DNA of 64,000 nt from Paenibacillus sp. J31TS4 (lineage in GTDB: Bacteria; Bacillota; Bacilli; Paenibacillales; NBRC-103111), in assembly GCF_018403265.1 (NCBI RefSeq), contig NZ_BOSI01000003.1, positions 248,001-312,000 of the forward strand. Reading direction: 5' to 3'. The position numbers and the translations under genes were made by a program. Shown in pieces: positions 1-8,017 of this stretch (the first letter of the stretch is position 1; each line of letters opens with the position of its first letter). The notes below the pieces were generated by a model. It saw only the letters and a program-made list of their open reading frames with translations, was not told the origin of the DNA and ran no database searches.

Positions 1-249
1 CGACAGGAGGGAGAGGAACTCGGCCTGCTGGAAGATCGGCCAGATGAAGGACCCTCCCCCTCTCACGATCTTCATCTTGCGCCCCGTCTCGTCCGTCTGG
101 GTGTTGCGCGCGCCGAGGAACGAGCCGTTAACGATCATCGCTTGATCCGGGCCTACCGTCTTGTAGCGCGCCCAGAACGCCAGCCCCAGCACTACAATTA
201 CGCCTACCACAATAGCAGGAATGAGCAAAAAGTCCGGCACTGCATCCAT
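1..249 (-). CDS. floT: Flotillin-like protein, N-terminal part (runs off the window)
   Basis: Only the first 83 residues lie in the window. They begin with a hydrophobic hairpin (residues about 5-26, LLIPAIVVGVIVVLGLAFWARY), followed by the start of an SPFH/band-7 domain with the phrase TVGPDQAMIVNGS, as in bacterial flotillins (FloT/YuaG). Flotillins scaffold functional membrane microdomains. The ATG at 249 is preceded on the minus strand by a GGAGAGGTG ribosome site. The gene lies 28 nt downstream of an NfeD-family gene, the classic yuaF-yuaG pairing, and probably shares its ECF-type promoter. The product name rests on the N-terminus and the neighbour; the rest of the protein is not visible. 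Confidence 0.85.
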   Translation of the reverse strand, partial: MDAVPDFLLIPAIVVGVIVVLGLAFWARYKTVGPDQAMIVNGSFLGARNTQTDETGRKMKIVRGGGSFIWPIFQQAEFLSLLS

Positions 250-277
250 TCAAATCCACACCTCTCCAATAGATTGA

Positions 278-805
278 TTAGCTGTCCAGCTCTTCGAGCT
301 TGGAAACGAGCAGCGTTCCTTCCTTCACCTCCACGACGACGACTCGGGTTCCCGACGGAAGCTCCTCCTGCTCGAGGCTGGCGGCAATCTGGTTCGTTAC
401 GCCCCCTCCCGCACGGATGAGCACCTCGCCGTAGCCCGCTGCCGGGACCGGCACGAGCACCTCGCCGATGCGGCCCTTGAGATCGGCGAGCGAGTAGCCG
501 ACCGACGTCTCCATCCGGCGCATCGGCTTGACGTAGCCATAGACGATAGCCACGCCGCTCAATACTCCCGCCGCTCCGGCGCCGAGCACGACGGATCCCG
601 GTGCCAGCGCCGTATACCGCGTGAGCAGAATGCCGGCGCCGCCGAACACGGTCACCGCTCCCGTCAGCACCATCGGCTGGAACGCATCGGCGGACAGGAA
701 GTCGAACAGGCCGCCGAGCGCGTCTCCCAAGAGGTCACCGACCAGCACCGTGACCAGCGCGAACAAGACGCCGAAGACCAGACAGCCCCAGAACCAACCA
801 AGCAT
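278..805 (-). CDS. NfeD-family membrane protein (YuaF-like)
   Basis: A 175-residue protein with three to four membrane segments in the first 110 residues (LGWFWGCLVFGVLFALVTV and onward). The C-terminal soluble beta-barrel (OB-fold) of about 60 residues contains LKGRIGEVLVPVPAAGYGEV and ends VVVEVKEGTLLVSKLEEL. This is the layout of YuaF/NfeD1b proteins that partner flotillins. The open frame extends upstream to 946, but the ATG at 805 has AAGGAGG 8 nt ahead and begins at the first membrane segment, so I use it. The flotillin gene follows directly. Confidence 0.88.
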   Translation of the reverse strand: MLGWFWGCLVFGVLFALVTVLVGDLLGDALGGLFDFLSADAFQPMVLTGAVTVFGGAGILLTRYTALAPGSVVLGAGAAGVLSGVAIVYGYVKPMRRMETSVGYSLADLKGRIGEVLVPVPAAGYGEVLIRAGGGVTNQIAASLEQEELPSGTRVVVVEVKEGTLLVSKLEELDS

Positions 806-864
806 GAGCGCAGCCTCCTTCCCCTTTCGCTTCTCCTGCTGCACTGGAGAACCTTCTACCTTTA

Positions 865-892
865 CATACGGATTGCGCTTCCTTATGTTCCA
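865..892 (-). promoter_or_regulatory. ECF-type (SigW-like) promoter of the nfeD-flotillin pair
   Basis: On the minus strand TGGAAC (887-892), a 16-nt spacer and CGTATG (865-870) match the Bacillus SigW pattern TGAAAC-N16-CGTA with one mismatch. It lies about 60 nt upstream of the nfeD start. The Bacillus subtilis yuaFG operon is SigW-controlled, which fits. No ECF sigma gene is in the window. Confidence 0.6.
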
Positions 893-932
893 AATATTAT
901 AACAATTTTCGATCGGCGTCCTCCTTTTCCAT

Positions 933-964
933 AAAAAAGAAGCCATGCTCCAGCATGGCTTCTT
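933..964 (-). terminator. Intrinsic terminator of dgoD
   Basis: A perfect 13-bp inverted repeat (937-949 with 952-964; AAGAAGCCATGCT arms) is followed on the minus strand by a run of six T (933-938). It ends transcription from the dgoD-like gene. Confidence 0.85.
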
Positions 965-999
965 GTCAATCCTTGTCCATTATGCAGTCCGGCCGGTAT

Positions 1000-2148
1000 T
1001 TACCATTCGGCAACCGTGCCGTCGGCTTGGCGCCAAACGGGATTCTTCCAGTTGTGGCCGATGGCCGCCATTTCGCGGACCTTCGCTTCGTTGACCTCGA
1101 TGCCGAGACCCGGGCGCTTCGGAATGTCGACGAAGCCGTCCTTGTACTCGAACACTGTCTTGTCGACGAGGTAGTCGAGCAGATCGCTGCCCTCGTTGTA
1201 GTGAATGCCGAGACTCTGCTCCTGGATGAACGCGTTCGGCGAGCAGGCGTCCAAGTGGAGGCAGGCAGCGAGTGCGATCGGACCGAGCGGGCAGTGCGGC
1301 GCTACGGACACATCGTACGCTTCCGCCATAGCGGCGATTTTGCGCGTCTCGAGAATGCCGCCCGCGTGCGACAGATCCGGCTGGATGATGTCGACGATGC
1401 CCTGCTGGAGCAGCTCCTTAAAGCCCCAGCGGGTATACATGCGCTCGCCTGTAGCGATTGGCGTCGACGTATATTTGGCGATCTCGCGCAGCGCTTCGTT
1501 GTTCTCGGGAAGCACCGGCTCCTCAATAAACATCGGGCGGAACTGCTCGAGCTCCTTGGCCAGAATTTTGGCCATCGACTTGTGGACGCGGCCGTGGAAG
1601 TCCATGCCGACGCCGATCTCCCAGCCGACCGCTTCGCGGACGGCCGCGATGCGCGCGAGCGACGCTTCCACCTTGGAGTGCGAGTCGATGTAATGCATCT
1701 CCTCGGTCGCATTCATCTTCACGGCCGTGAAGCCTGCCTCGACCTGGCGCTTAGCCGCTTCGCCCGCATCGGCCGGACGGTCGCCGCCGATCCAGGAATA
1801 GACGCGGATCCGGTCGCGGCACGCGCCGCCGAGCAGATCGTATACCGGCGCGTTATAGAACTTCCCCTTGATGTCCCATAGCGCCTGCTCGATGCCCGAT
1901 ATCGCGCTTGACAGAATAGGACCGCCGCGATAGAACCCGCCGCGGTACAGCACTTGCCAGATATCCTCTATGCGCATCGGGTCCTTCCCGATCAAATAAT
2001 CGCTCATTTCCTCGACCGCCGCCTTCACGGTATCGGCCTTGCCCTCAACGACCGGCTCCCCCCACCCGGTGATGCCCTCGTCGGTTTCGATCTTCAGAAA
2101 AAGCCAGCGGGGCGGAACCTTGAACAGCTCCAAGCTTTTGATTTTCAT
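1000..2148 (-). CDS. dgoD: D-galactonate dehydratase (enolase superfamily)
   Basis: 382 residues, the usual DgoD length. It belongs to the mandelate racemase/muconate lactonizing group. Metal ligands are D183 (GMDFHGR), E209 (FIEEPV) and E235 (ATGERMY). H185 and H285 (APHCPLGP) are at the acid/base positions of E. coli DgoD. It would dehydrate D-galactonate to 2-keto-3-deoxygalactonate. No dgoA or dgoK neighbours are present, so it stands alone; another aldonate of this subgroup remains possible. The ATG at 2148 is preceded by AAGGAGC. A sharp terminator lies downstream. Confidence 0.88.
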   Translation of the reverse strand: MKIKSLELFKVPPRWLFLKIETDEGITGWGEPVVEGKADTVKAAVEEMSDYLIGKDPMRIEDIWQVLYRGGFYRGGPILSSAISGIEQALWDIKGKFYNAPVYDLLGGACRDRIRVYSWIGGDRPADAGEAAKRQVEAGFTAVKMNATEEMHYIDSHSKVEASLARIAAVREAVGWEIGVGMDFHGRVHKSMAKILAKELEQFRPMFIEEPVLPENNEALREIAKYTSTPIATGERMYTRWGFKELLQQGIVDIIQPDLSHAGGILETRKIAAMAEAYDVSVAPHCPLGPIALAACLHLDACSPNAFIQEQSLGIHYNEGSDLLDYLVDKTVFEYKDGFVDIPKRPGLGIEVNEAKVREMAAIGHNWKNPVWRQADGTVAEW

Positions 2149-2457
2149 CGGTGAATGCTCCTTTACGCGGTGAACTCGGCGGCGGACGGCAGACCTGCTC
2201 TCCGCCGGATGCTACCTATCTTCTATTATAAAAAAGGTTGCCCCGAACGAACATAACCGGTTCTGAAGATGATGACCGGGATTCAAGGAGAGCCGCTCTT
2301 TATGGGCTGCAACAGCGGCCGAAAGCAGCCATTGCCGCCGCCGATTGTTCCAAAAGGAGGTGGCACAGCCGGCTTCCCTGCGTCCTTCATTTCTTTTCAA
2401 CGGCCGGTATGCTAAGTTAGGGACAACGAACGACACGGAAAGCAGGGAGCAGACAGT
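2149..2457. other. Divergent promoter region between dgoD and thiN
   Basis: No gene is visible here. On the minus strand TATAAT at 2225-2230 is a plausible -10 box for dgoD, with no good -35 box. I find no riboswitch. The stretch 2260-2400 has short open frames with no ribosome sites. Confidence 0.4.
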
Positions 2458-3120
2458 ATGAACGAAAGACAGCAACGAATCGTTATCTTCAGCGGAGGCC
2501 GGCTCGGCGAATGGGCACTGGGCCTGCTTGGGGGCGGAGCGCTTGCCGTGGGCGCCGATCGCGGCGCACTCTTCCTCGTCCGGCACGGCGTTCGTCCCGA
2601 CCTCGCGGTCGGCGACTTCGACTCCGTGTCCCCCGAGGAGCAGGAGCAGATCCGGCAGGCGAGCCGGGAATTCCGCTCCTGCGACCCGGTGGACAAGGAC
2701 TACACCGATACGGAGCTTGCGTTCCGCTGGGCGCTGGAGCAGCGGCCGGACGAGCTCATCCTGACCGGCGTGCTCGGCTCGCGCGTCGATCACTCGCTCG
2801 CCAATATCCAGCTGCTCGCACTCGCGCTGGCCGCCGGCGTCCGCTGCTCCATCGTGGACGACCGCAACCGCCTCCGGCTGACGGACGGGGAGCTGGAGAT
2901 GGCGCGTTCGGCGTACGCGCACGTCTCTCTTCTCCCCCTGGGGGCCCCCGTTACGGGCGTCACGCTGGAAGGGTTCCGCTACCCGCTCCGCGAGGCGACG
3001 CTCGCGCTGGGCCAGTCGCTCGGCATCAGCAACGTGCTCGAGGCCGAGCGGGGGCGCATCCGGATCCGCAGCGGCCTCCTGCTGGTGATCGAGTCGGGAG
3101 ACGAGCCGAGCTCCGTCTAG
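2458..3120 (+). CDS. thiN: Thiamine pyrophosphokinase
   Basis: 220 residues. It shows the TPK fold motifs: ADRGALFLVRHGVRPDLAVGDFDS (nucleotide-binding loop with the conserved GDFDS), KDYTDTELAF (D-x-D-T-E metal and substrate loop), and GVLGSRVDHSLANIQLL. It transfers pyrophosphate from ATP to thiamine in the cytosol, giving thiamine diphosphate. The start at 2458 has only a weak GGGAG ribosome site. It stands alone rather than in the usual rpe-thiN-spoVM context. Confidence 0.93.
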   Translation: MNERQQRIVIFSGGRLGEWALGLLGGGALAVGADRGALFLVRHGVRPDLAVGDFDSVSPEEQEQIRQASREFRSCDPVDKDYTDTELAFRWALEQRPDELILTGVLGSRVDHSLANIQLLALALAAGVRCSIVDDRNRLRLTDGELEMARSAYAHVSLLPLGAPVTGVTLEGFRYPLREATLALGQSLGISNVLEAERGRIRIRSGLLLVIESGDEPSSV

Positions 3121-3170
3121 ACGACGGAGCCCTAATCCCGGCGGGGAACCCGGCGGACGAGCCCGCACAC

Positions 3171-3198
3171 AAAAAAAAGGGCCGCCTACACGAGGCGG
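3171..3198 (-). terminator. Terminator overlapping the end of the small gene at 3186
   Basis: CCGCCT (3182-3187) pairs with AGGCGG (3193-3198) around a 5-nt loop and is followed on the minus strand by eight T (3171-3178). The stem contains the stop codon of the gene at 3186-3488. Confidence 0.75.
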
Positions 3199-3488
3199 AC
3201 CATGTGAATGACTTTTTCTTCGGAGAAGATCTTGATCAGGTGATTCTGCCGGTCATAGTGGAACTGGCAGGCGCCCAGCGACATCGTCGGCTCCGCGCCG
3301 AGTCCGTAGAAGACGTCGTCGGCGAGCGTCGCGATGCAATCCTTGCGCTCCTCTTCCTCCAGCTGTCCCCAGTCGTCTCCGCTCATCTCAAAAAATTCAT
3401 GGCAATTGCCCAGGTCGGCCATCGCCATCGATAAATCGTGAATGATGTCCTCGTATTCTCTTCCGAATTTCACACCCACCGCTCTCAT
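3186..3488 (-). CDS. Small acidic protein of unknown function
   Basis: About 100 residues, soluble, acidic in the middle (MSGDDWGQLEEEERKDCIATLADDVFYGLG), with a basic-hydrophobic end (NHLIKIFSEEKVIHMVRLV). I do not recognise the family. The longer open frame reaches 3605, but AAAGGA sits immediately before the ATG at 3488 and 9 nt before an in-frame GTG at 3479. The GTG may therefore be the real start (97 residues). A weak SigB-like promoter lies at 3562-3586. Confidence 0.6.
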   Translation of the reverse strand: MRAVGVKFGREYEDIIHDLSMAMADLGNCHEFFEMSGDDWGQLEEEERKDCIATLADDVFYGLGAEPTMSLGACQFHYDRQNHLIKIFSEEKVIHMVRLV

Positions 3489-3561
3489 TCCTTTCCCATT
3501 CGCTTCCGCCGTCCGGACCGGACGCGCGAGGACCGGAGAGAAGCGGAGCCTATTCCCATTC

Positions 3562-3586
3562 TTAACCAGTTTGCCCGGATTTAAGC
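3562..3586 (-). promoter_or_regulatory. Weak SigB-like promoter
   Basis: Minus strand GCTTAA (3581-3586), 13 nt, GGTTAA (3562-3567). It has one mismatch at -35 and a spacer one base shorter than the strong sites in this window. Confidence 0.3.
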
Positions 3587-3608
3587 ACCCTGCCGGCCTT
3601 ACCAAGCA

Positions 3609-5039
3609 TTATAACAGCGGCGACAGCATGCGGGCCAACACTTCTTTTCCCCGCTGCCAGCGGGACCGCTTCCGGAACTCGGAGAGGAGAATCTCCTCGC
3701 TCTCGGCCAAGTCCTCTTCAAAATCCTCCACGAGACGCCGAATCGTCTCCTCGTCGAACATCGCCGCATTCAGCTCGAAATTATCGAAGAAGCTCCGCAT
3801 GTCCAGATTCGCCGTGCCGACCGACGCAATCGTTTCGTCCACGATCAGTATTTTCGCATGAATGAATCCTTTGCGATAGAGGTAAAAGCGGACGCCGGCA
3901 TGCATCAGCTCCTCCAGATAGGACAGCGAGCCCCATTTGACGATGAAGTGGTCCGTGATGCCGGGCAGGATGATCTTCACCTCGACGCCGCTCAGCGCCG
4001 CAGTCTTGATCGCCATCAGAATGCTCGGGTCGGGAATGAAGTAGGGCGTGACGATGGAAATCCGCTTCTGGGCCGTGCTGATCGAGCCGAAATACATCTC
4101 CAGGATGTTGTCCCAATGCGCGTCCGGGCCGCTCGCGATGATCTGCACATGCTCCTCCCCCATGCAGCCGTGCTCGGGGAAATAATGCTCCTCGTTCAGC
4201 TTCTCCCCTGTCACGAACGCCCAATCGTTGACGAACGTATGCTGCAGGAAGTAGACGGCATCTCCTTCGAGCTTCATATGGGTATCGCGCCAGAAGCCGA
4301 ACCGTTCGCTTCGGCCGAGATACTCGTCCCCTACATTGATGCCGCCGAGATAGCCGATCAAGCCGTCGACGACGACGATCTTGCGGTGGTTGCGGTAGTT
4401 CAAGCTTTTCTTGAAGAACGAATAGCGCAGCGGCAGGAAGCAGTGGACCTCCGCTCCCGCCTCCTGGAGCTCCCGTACATACCGGGCCGGCAGGGAATAG
4501 CTGCCCATCCCGTCGTACAGCACCCGGACCTCGACTCCCTCCTGTGCCTTCTCGATCAGAATCTGCTGCAGCTCTCTGCCGATCCCGTCGTCATGGATAA
4601 TGAAGAACTGAAAATGAATATGATCCTTCGCCTCCCGGAGCGTCTGCTTCATCGCTTCGAAGGTATCGATGCCGTTGGCGTAAATCTCGGTCCGGTTGCA
4701 CATCGTAATGGGCGACTCCGGCATGCTGCGCAGCAGGCCGAGCAGCCGCTGCTGCTGGACGATGTTCTTGGAGTGGAGCTGGCTGGACCGGCTCGCGATT
4801 TGAATCCGCTTGAAGATAGGGGCCGGGAGCTTGTACGAGACCTTTTTACCCCTTCGGCGGATCATCCGCCTCTTGCGGTATTCCTTGGCCAGGAAGAAGT
4901 ACAGCAGGAAGCCTAGCCCCGGAAACAAGAACAGGATCAGCAGCCAGGCGGTCGTCTTCGATGGATTGCGGAATTCCATTAATAGAACGAATCCGATTTG
5001 CAGGATAAATAACAGCATGGCAAGCGCAATCCAGATCAT
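3609..5039 (-). CDS. cls: Cardiolipin synthase (PLD superfamily)
   Basis: 476 residues, typical of Bacillus-type Cls. Two N-terminal membrane segments (residues 2-21 and 31-51) are followed by two PLDc domains, each with an HKD motif: H218-K220-D225 (NHRKIVVVDG) and H394-K396-D401 (HAKILIVDE). It condenses two phosphatidylglycerol molecules to cardiolipin at the membrane. The start at 5039 has GAGGAGG 10 nt upstream. It is transcribed toward the small gene at 3186 with a gap of about 120 nt. Confidence 0.95.
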   Translation of the reverse strand: MIWIALAMLLFILQIGFVLLMEFRNPSKTTAWLLILFLFPGLGFLLYFFLAKEYRKRRMIRRRGKKVSYKLPAPIFKRIQIASRSSQLHSKNIVQQQRLLGLLRSMPESPITMCNRTEIYANGIDTFEAMKQTLREAKDHIHFQFFIIHDDGIGRELQQILIEKAQEGVEVRVLYDGMGSYSLPARYVRELQEAGAEVHCFLPLRYSFFKKSLNYRNHRKIVVVDGLIGYLGGINVGDEYLGRSERFGFWRDTHMKLEGDAVYFLQHTFVNDWAFVTGEKLNEEHYFPEHGCMGEEHVQIIASGPDAHWDNILEMYFGSISTAQKRISIVTPYFIPDPSILMAIKTAALSGVEVKIILPGITDHFIVKWGSLSYLEELMHAGVRFYLYRKGFIHAKILIVDETIASVGTANLDMRSFFDNFELNAAMFDEETIRRLVEDFEEDLAESEEILLSEFRKRSRWQRGKEVLARMLSPLL

Positions 5040-5228
5040 AGCAGGCGTCCTCCTCTATGGCTCGGCCTCGGCAAGCCTTTGTTCATAGGCCGGCCGACCC
5101 GCCCGGGCGATGGCCGGTCCCTATATTCCTTCGCTTCGTGCCGAAGACTGGTTCTTCTTACATAGTACCCGCAATCCTCAAGCTCTGAATACAGCAATTC
5201 ACGCCCTTCTTACCACATTTGCCCTTTT

Positions 5229-5254
5229 GTTTCAAGCGTTGGGGACAAGGTTAC
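5229..5254 (+). promoter_or_regulatory. SigB-type promoter of the glsB-ytxH pair
   Basis: GTTTCA (5229-5234), 14-nt spacer, GGTTAC (5249-5254), 47 nt before the start at 5301. It has the same spacer length and near-identical boxes as the promoter before rsbV. Confidence 0.6.
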
Positions 5255-5300
5255 ATATAGATATGGCAGACGAACCTACAGCAAGAAGGAGCTGACGGCT

Positions 5301-5564
5301 ATGATGAGTGTGCTTATCAGCATCATTATGGCGATCATTATCGGGTTTATCGGCGACGCCCTGGTGCGGAGCGATATGCCAGGGGGCGTCATCGGTTCCA
5401 TGATCGCCGGATTTGTGGGTGCCTGGATCGGCAACCTGCTTCTGGGCAGCTGGGGACCGACGATCGGCGGCTTCGCCATCTTCCCGGCTATTATCGGAGC
5501 AGCCCTGTTCGTGTTCCTAGTCGGATTGGTCTTCCGCGGCATCGGCCGCAATCGTGCGGCCTAA
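5301..5564 (+). CDS. GlsB/YeaQ/YmgE-family small membrane protein
   Basis: 87 residues, nearly all hydrophobic, with three membrane segments and glycine-rich turns (SDMPGGVIGSMIAGFVGAWIGNLLLGSWGPTIGGF). This is the pattern of the 'transglycosylase-associated' GlsB family, small stress-induced membrane proteins with no proven enzymatic role. AAGGAG precedes tandem ATG codons, of which the first is used. It probably forms an operon with the YtxH gene 69 nt downstream. A paralogue lies at 13864-14118. Confidence 0.87.
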   Translation: MMSVLISIIMAIIIGFIGDALVRSDMPGGVIGSMIAGFVGAWIGNLLLGSWGPTIGGFAIFPAIIGAALFVFLVGLVFRGIGRNRAA

Positions 5565-5633
5565 CCAGGGACTAGCGCCTCGGTGCAGCCGCAGGAGTGA
5601 CAATCTCAATATCATCTAAAGGAGTGGATTGGC

Positions 5634-6041
5634 ATGGCAAAAGGCATGTTGACAGGAGTCGTCGTAGGCGGAGCAATTGGAGCAGTCGGAGCACTTCTTC
5701 TGGCACCGAAGACGGGGCCCGAGATGCGGAAGGATCTGGCGGAACGTCTCAGCACCATGAGCGACAAGACGAAGAGCGTGGCTGCCGACGTCGGCCAACG
5801 TACCTCCGAGCTCGCCAAAAACATCGGCTCGCAAACGAGCGGCATCGTAGGGATGGCCAAGGACGCAACCCAAGGCGTCATGAGCGAAGTGAAGAGCTGG
5901 AAGAGCGATGTAGCGGAGACAGCTGCAGAAGCCGTGAACGAATCCGGAAGCGGCAGCACGACCGGATCCTCTTCTTCCCAATCTTCCTACGATTCGACGA
6001 CGCATAATACAGGGATTCGTTCGAACCCGACGCATTCCTAA
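5634..6041 (+). CDS. YtxH-domain general stress protein
   Basis: 135 residues. The N-terminal glycine-rich membrane-associating segment GMLTGVVVGGAIGAVGALLLAPKTGPEMR is the YtxH signature (APKTG-x-E-R). A long amphipathic helix region follows, with a Ser/Thr-rich tail. YtxH proteins belong to the SigB/SigH stress regulon in Bacillus, and their function is unknown. AAAGGAG lies 9 nt before the ATG. It is co-oriented with the GlsB gene and followed by a strong terminator. Confidence 0.87.
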   Translation: MAKGMLTGVVVGGAIGAVGALLLAPKTGPEMRKDLAERLSTMSDKTKSVAADVGQRTSELAKNIGSQTSGIVGMAKDATQGVMSEVKSWKSDVAETAAEAVNESGSGSTTGSSSSQSSYDSTTHNTGIRSNPTHS

Positions 6042-6066
6042 AACGTCGGTGCCAATGCTTCGTAAC

Positions 6067-6094
6067 AAAGAACCGGTTCGCCGGTTCTTTTTTT
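6067..6094 (+). terminator. Terminator after ytxH
   Basis: A 10-bp stem AAAGAACCGG/CCGGTTCTTT (6067-6076, 6081-6090) around a TTCG tetraloop, followed by a T run to 6094. Confidence 0.92.
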
Positions 6095-6660
6095 GCGCGC
6101 TTTTTCGGGTAGGGGCACTGGCGGTGAGTTAAGCTTAAGCGGAAGCTCCCGGATGCACGAGCCTAACAGGGCGGGAAGCCGGCTGGCCGGATCGGGCTGG
6201 CGATAGGAGTGCCGCCGCCCTTGCGCTCCCAGGCCTGCCCTCTAGGAGGCAAGCATCCGTTCCGCAAGGGCTATGACCCGGGCCCGTAAGGCTCAGCTTC
6301 CCTCCCAGCTAAAGGTCAGCGGCTTCTCCTTCCCCCCCGCTGCTCCAGCTTGTCCGGGCCCCCTCCTGTCTCTCTCGCTCAGCTCTCCCGTACCTTCCTA
6401 TGCCCTTCACGCTTCCAGCCCGCTTACGCCTTTTCCCTATCCTGCCGCTCCTAGCTCTCCCTCATCTTCCTAAGCCCCTTTGCTGCCGTTCGCCTGCGTC
6501 TTCCCATGCCAGTAGCCGGTTTCGTTACGGGGCGGCGAAGAGGCCGAGAGGTTTGCCTGGCTGCCATACGCCACCCTCTCTCCCATCTCCCGCCTTTAGC
6601 TCGAATACCGGCTCGCCTGCGGGCCGAGTCTCATTTGGCAGCCTACGACACCCCGCATGC
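6095..6660. other. 570-bp region without a recognisable gene; strand-asymmetric
   Basis: No coding frame here has a ribosome site or a plausible protein; the translations are Pro/Ser/Arg-rich noise. From about 6300 to 6620 the plus strand is strikingly pyrimidine-rich (long C/T runs). A TTAAGCTTAA palindrome lies at 6130-6139. I find no promoter or riboswitch. It may be decayed sequence. Confidence 0.5.
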
Positions 6661-6666
6661 CCGTAC

Positions 6667-6690
6667 AAAAAAAGAGCCCGAAATGGGCTC
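6667..6690 (-). terminator. Terminator of the gene at 6706
   Basis: GAGCCC (6674-6679) pairs with GGGCTC (6685-6690), with a seven-T run on the minus strand (6667-6673). Confidence 0.85.
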
Positions 6691-6705
6691 TTGCTCTTCT
6701 CTATT

Positions 6706-7023
6706 TTATTCGAGCTTGGCCTGCAGCTGCTCCACGCCGAACCGCTCGGTCAGACATTCCTTGATCGGCACCGAAGCCCGGTCCGGCTTGACGAATGCGT
6801 TCTCCTTCAAATAATACCCGCGCTCCCTTGCAACAGCGTACAGCTGACAGAATTGCTCGGCAGCCTGGAGCGCCTGCTCCAGCGTCGGAAACGCTTCCAG
6901 CCGGTTGCCCTTGCCGAGAGGATTGGTGCCCGCTTGTATGGCCAGTTCATAGGTTCCGCCTCCCACATCATTCACCAGAACCTCGCTGTCGAAACAGGGA
7001 ATGCGTTGCTTGTTGGTCACCAT
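6706..7023 (-). CDS. Conserved-looking small soluble protein, function unknown
   Basis: 105 residues from the ATG at 7023, which is preceded by GAGAGGTG. An in-frame GTG at 7032 lies inside that ribosome site and is less likely. The protein is mixed alpha/beta (VTNKQRIPCFDSEVLVNDVGGGTYELAIQAG, then an amphipathic helix TLEQALQAAEQFCQLYAVARERGYYL). I recognise no domain. It has its own terminator and lies downstream of the sigB operon on the same strand, separated from it by the sigB terminator. Confidence 0.65.
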   Translation of the reverse strand: MVTNKQRIPCFDSEVLVNDVGGGTYELAIQAGTNPLGKGNRLEAFPTLEQALQAAEQFCQLYAVARERGYYLKENAFVKPDRASVPIKECLTERFGVEQLQAKLE

Positions 7024-7084
7024 ATTGAACACCTCTCTCTTTCTGGATTGGTCTGCTCACGAGAGCAAAATAGCGTTGAAGAAG

Positions 7085-7098
7085 AAGGAAATTTCCTT
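7085..7098. promoter_or_regulatory. Perfect 14-bp palindrome upstream of the gene at 6706
   Basis: AAGGAAATTTCCTT is perfectly self-complementary and lies about 60 nt before the start codon at 7023, in the likely 5' leader. It could be an operator. No protein is assigned. Confidence 0.3.
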
Positions 7099-7197
7099 GT
7101 ATGTATGTTTACACTTCCTGCCGATGTTTGAATCAATTGTAAAATCCCACAAAATGGAAGTCGGGAGTGCCCCCGGCAATAACCGGGCAATAGGAAA

Positions 7198-7238
7198 GGA
7201 CCACGCTTTGCGGCGTCGACCGATGCCAGCGTGGTCCT
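7198..7238 (-). terminator. Terminator of the rsbV-rsbW-sigB operon
   Basis: An 11-bp perfect stem (AGGACCACGCT at 7198-7208 with 7228-7238) directly after the sigB stop, followed on the minus strand by TTTCC. The T run is modest. Confidence 0.65.
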
Positions 7239-7240
7239 GT

Positions 7241-8017
7241 TCATGCTTCCTTTGCCTTTTGTTCCGTGAGCAGCTTCTTCAGCTTCTCGATCGCCCGCTT
7301 CTGAATCCGGGAGACGCTCATCTGCGAGATGCCGAGCACCTGCGCGATATTGCGCTGAGACTGCCCTTCCTGGTAAGCCAGCATGAGTACCTTCTTCTCC
7401 TCTTCTTTGAGGTGAACGAACGCCTCCTGCAGGTCCAGTCTCTTCTCAATCGTAGAAAAGTCGTCCGCCTCGCTGCCGATCAGATCGCCGATCGTCGCGC
7501 TGCCCTCGTCGTTCGAAAGGGGGGTGTCCAGAGAGACATAGTTATAGCACTCGCGTCCCGCCAGCACCTCGATCGTCTCCTCCGTCGACAGGCCGAGATA
7601 GTCGGCAATCTCATCGACATTGGGCGAGCGCTCGAGGCGCATGGTCAGGTCGTCGATCGCCTGCTGAATGAGCAGGCCCTTCTCCTTAATCCGGCGCGGC
7701 ACCTGGATGTACCAGGACTTGTCCCGCAGGTAATTCTTCATATGGCCGATCAAGCTCTTCATCGCATAAGCTTCGAATTGGATCCCCAAGGTGCTGTCGA
7801 ACTGTTTGAATAATCGAAGCAACGACATTTGGCCGACCTGATACAAGTCCTCGTACAGATCAGGGCGGTTCCGGGACATTTTGCCCGCGGCCATTTTCAC
7901 GATCGGCTCATAATGAAGCAGCAGGGACGTTGCCACCTCATTATCGCTAGATTGCTGATAGAGAAGGATAGCGCCAATCATATCATTGGGGTCATGTGTT
8001 GCTTGATCCGGTTTCAT
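7241..8017 (-). CDS. sigB: General stress sigma factor SigB
   Basis: 258 residues, a group 3 sigma-70 factor of the SigB/SigF/SigG type. Region 2 contains DLYQVGQMSLLRLFKQFDSTLGIQFEAYAMKSLIGHMKNYLRDKSW. Region 3 is KEKGLLIQQAIDDLTMRLERSPNVDEIADYLGLS. Region 4 helix-turn-helix is QRNIAQVLGISQMSVSRIQKRAIEKL. The start overlaps the rsbW stop by 4 nt (ATGA), the usual translational coupling that balances sigma and anti-sigma. SigB rather than SigF is chosen because RsbV and RsbW precede it and a matching promoter with many probable targets lies nearby. Confidence 0.94.
   Translation of the reverse strand: MKPDQATHDPNDMIGAILLYQQSSDNEVATSLLLHYEPIVKMAAGKMSRNRPDLYEDLYQVGQMSLLRLFKQFDSTLGIQFEAYAMKSLIGHMKNYLRDKSWYIQVPRRIKEKGLLIQQAIDDLTMRLERSPNVDEIADYLGLSTEETIEVLAGRECYNYVSLDTPLSNDEGSATIGDLIGSEADDFSTIEKRLDLQEAFVHLKEEEKKVLMLAYQEGQSQRNIAQVLGISQMSVSRIQKRAIEKLKKLLTEQKAKEA

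Noticed and set aside
2212-3168. A 318-codon minus-strand frame opposite thiN
   Set aside because: ThiN motifs are unambiguous on the plus strand; the antisense protein is low-complexity.
6400-7131. A 243-codon plus-strand frame across the pyrimidine-rich gap
   Set aside because: It has Pro/Ser/Arg-rich composition and no ribosome site, and it runs antisense through the gene at 6706-7023 and its terminator.
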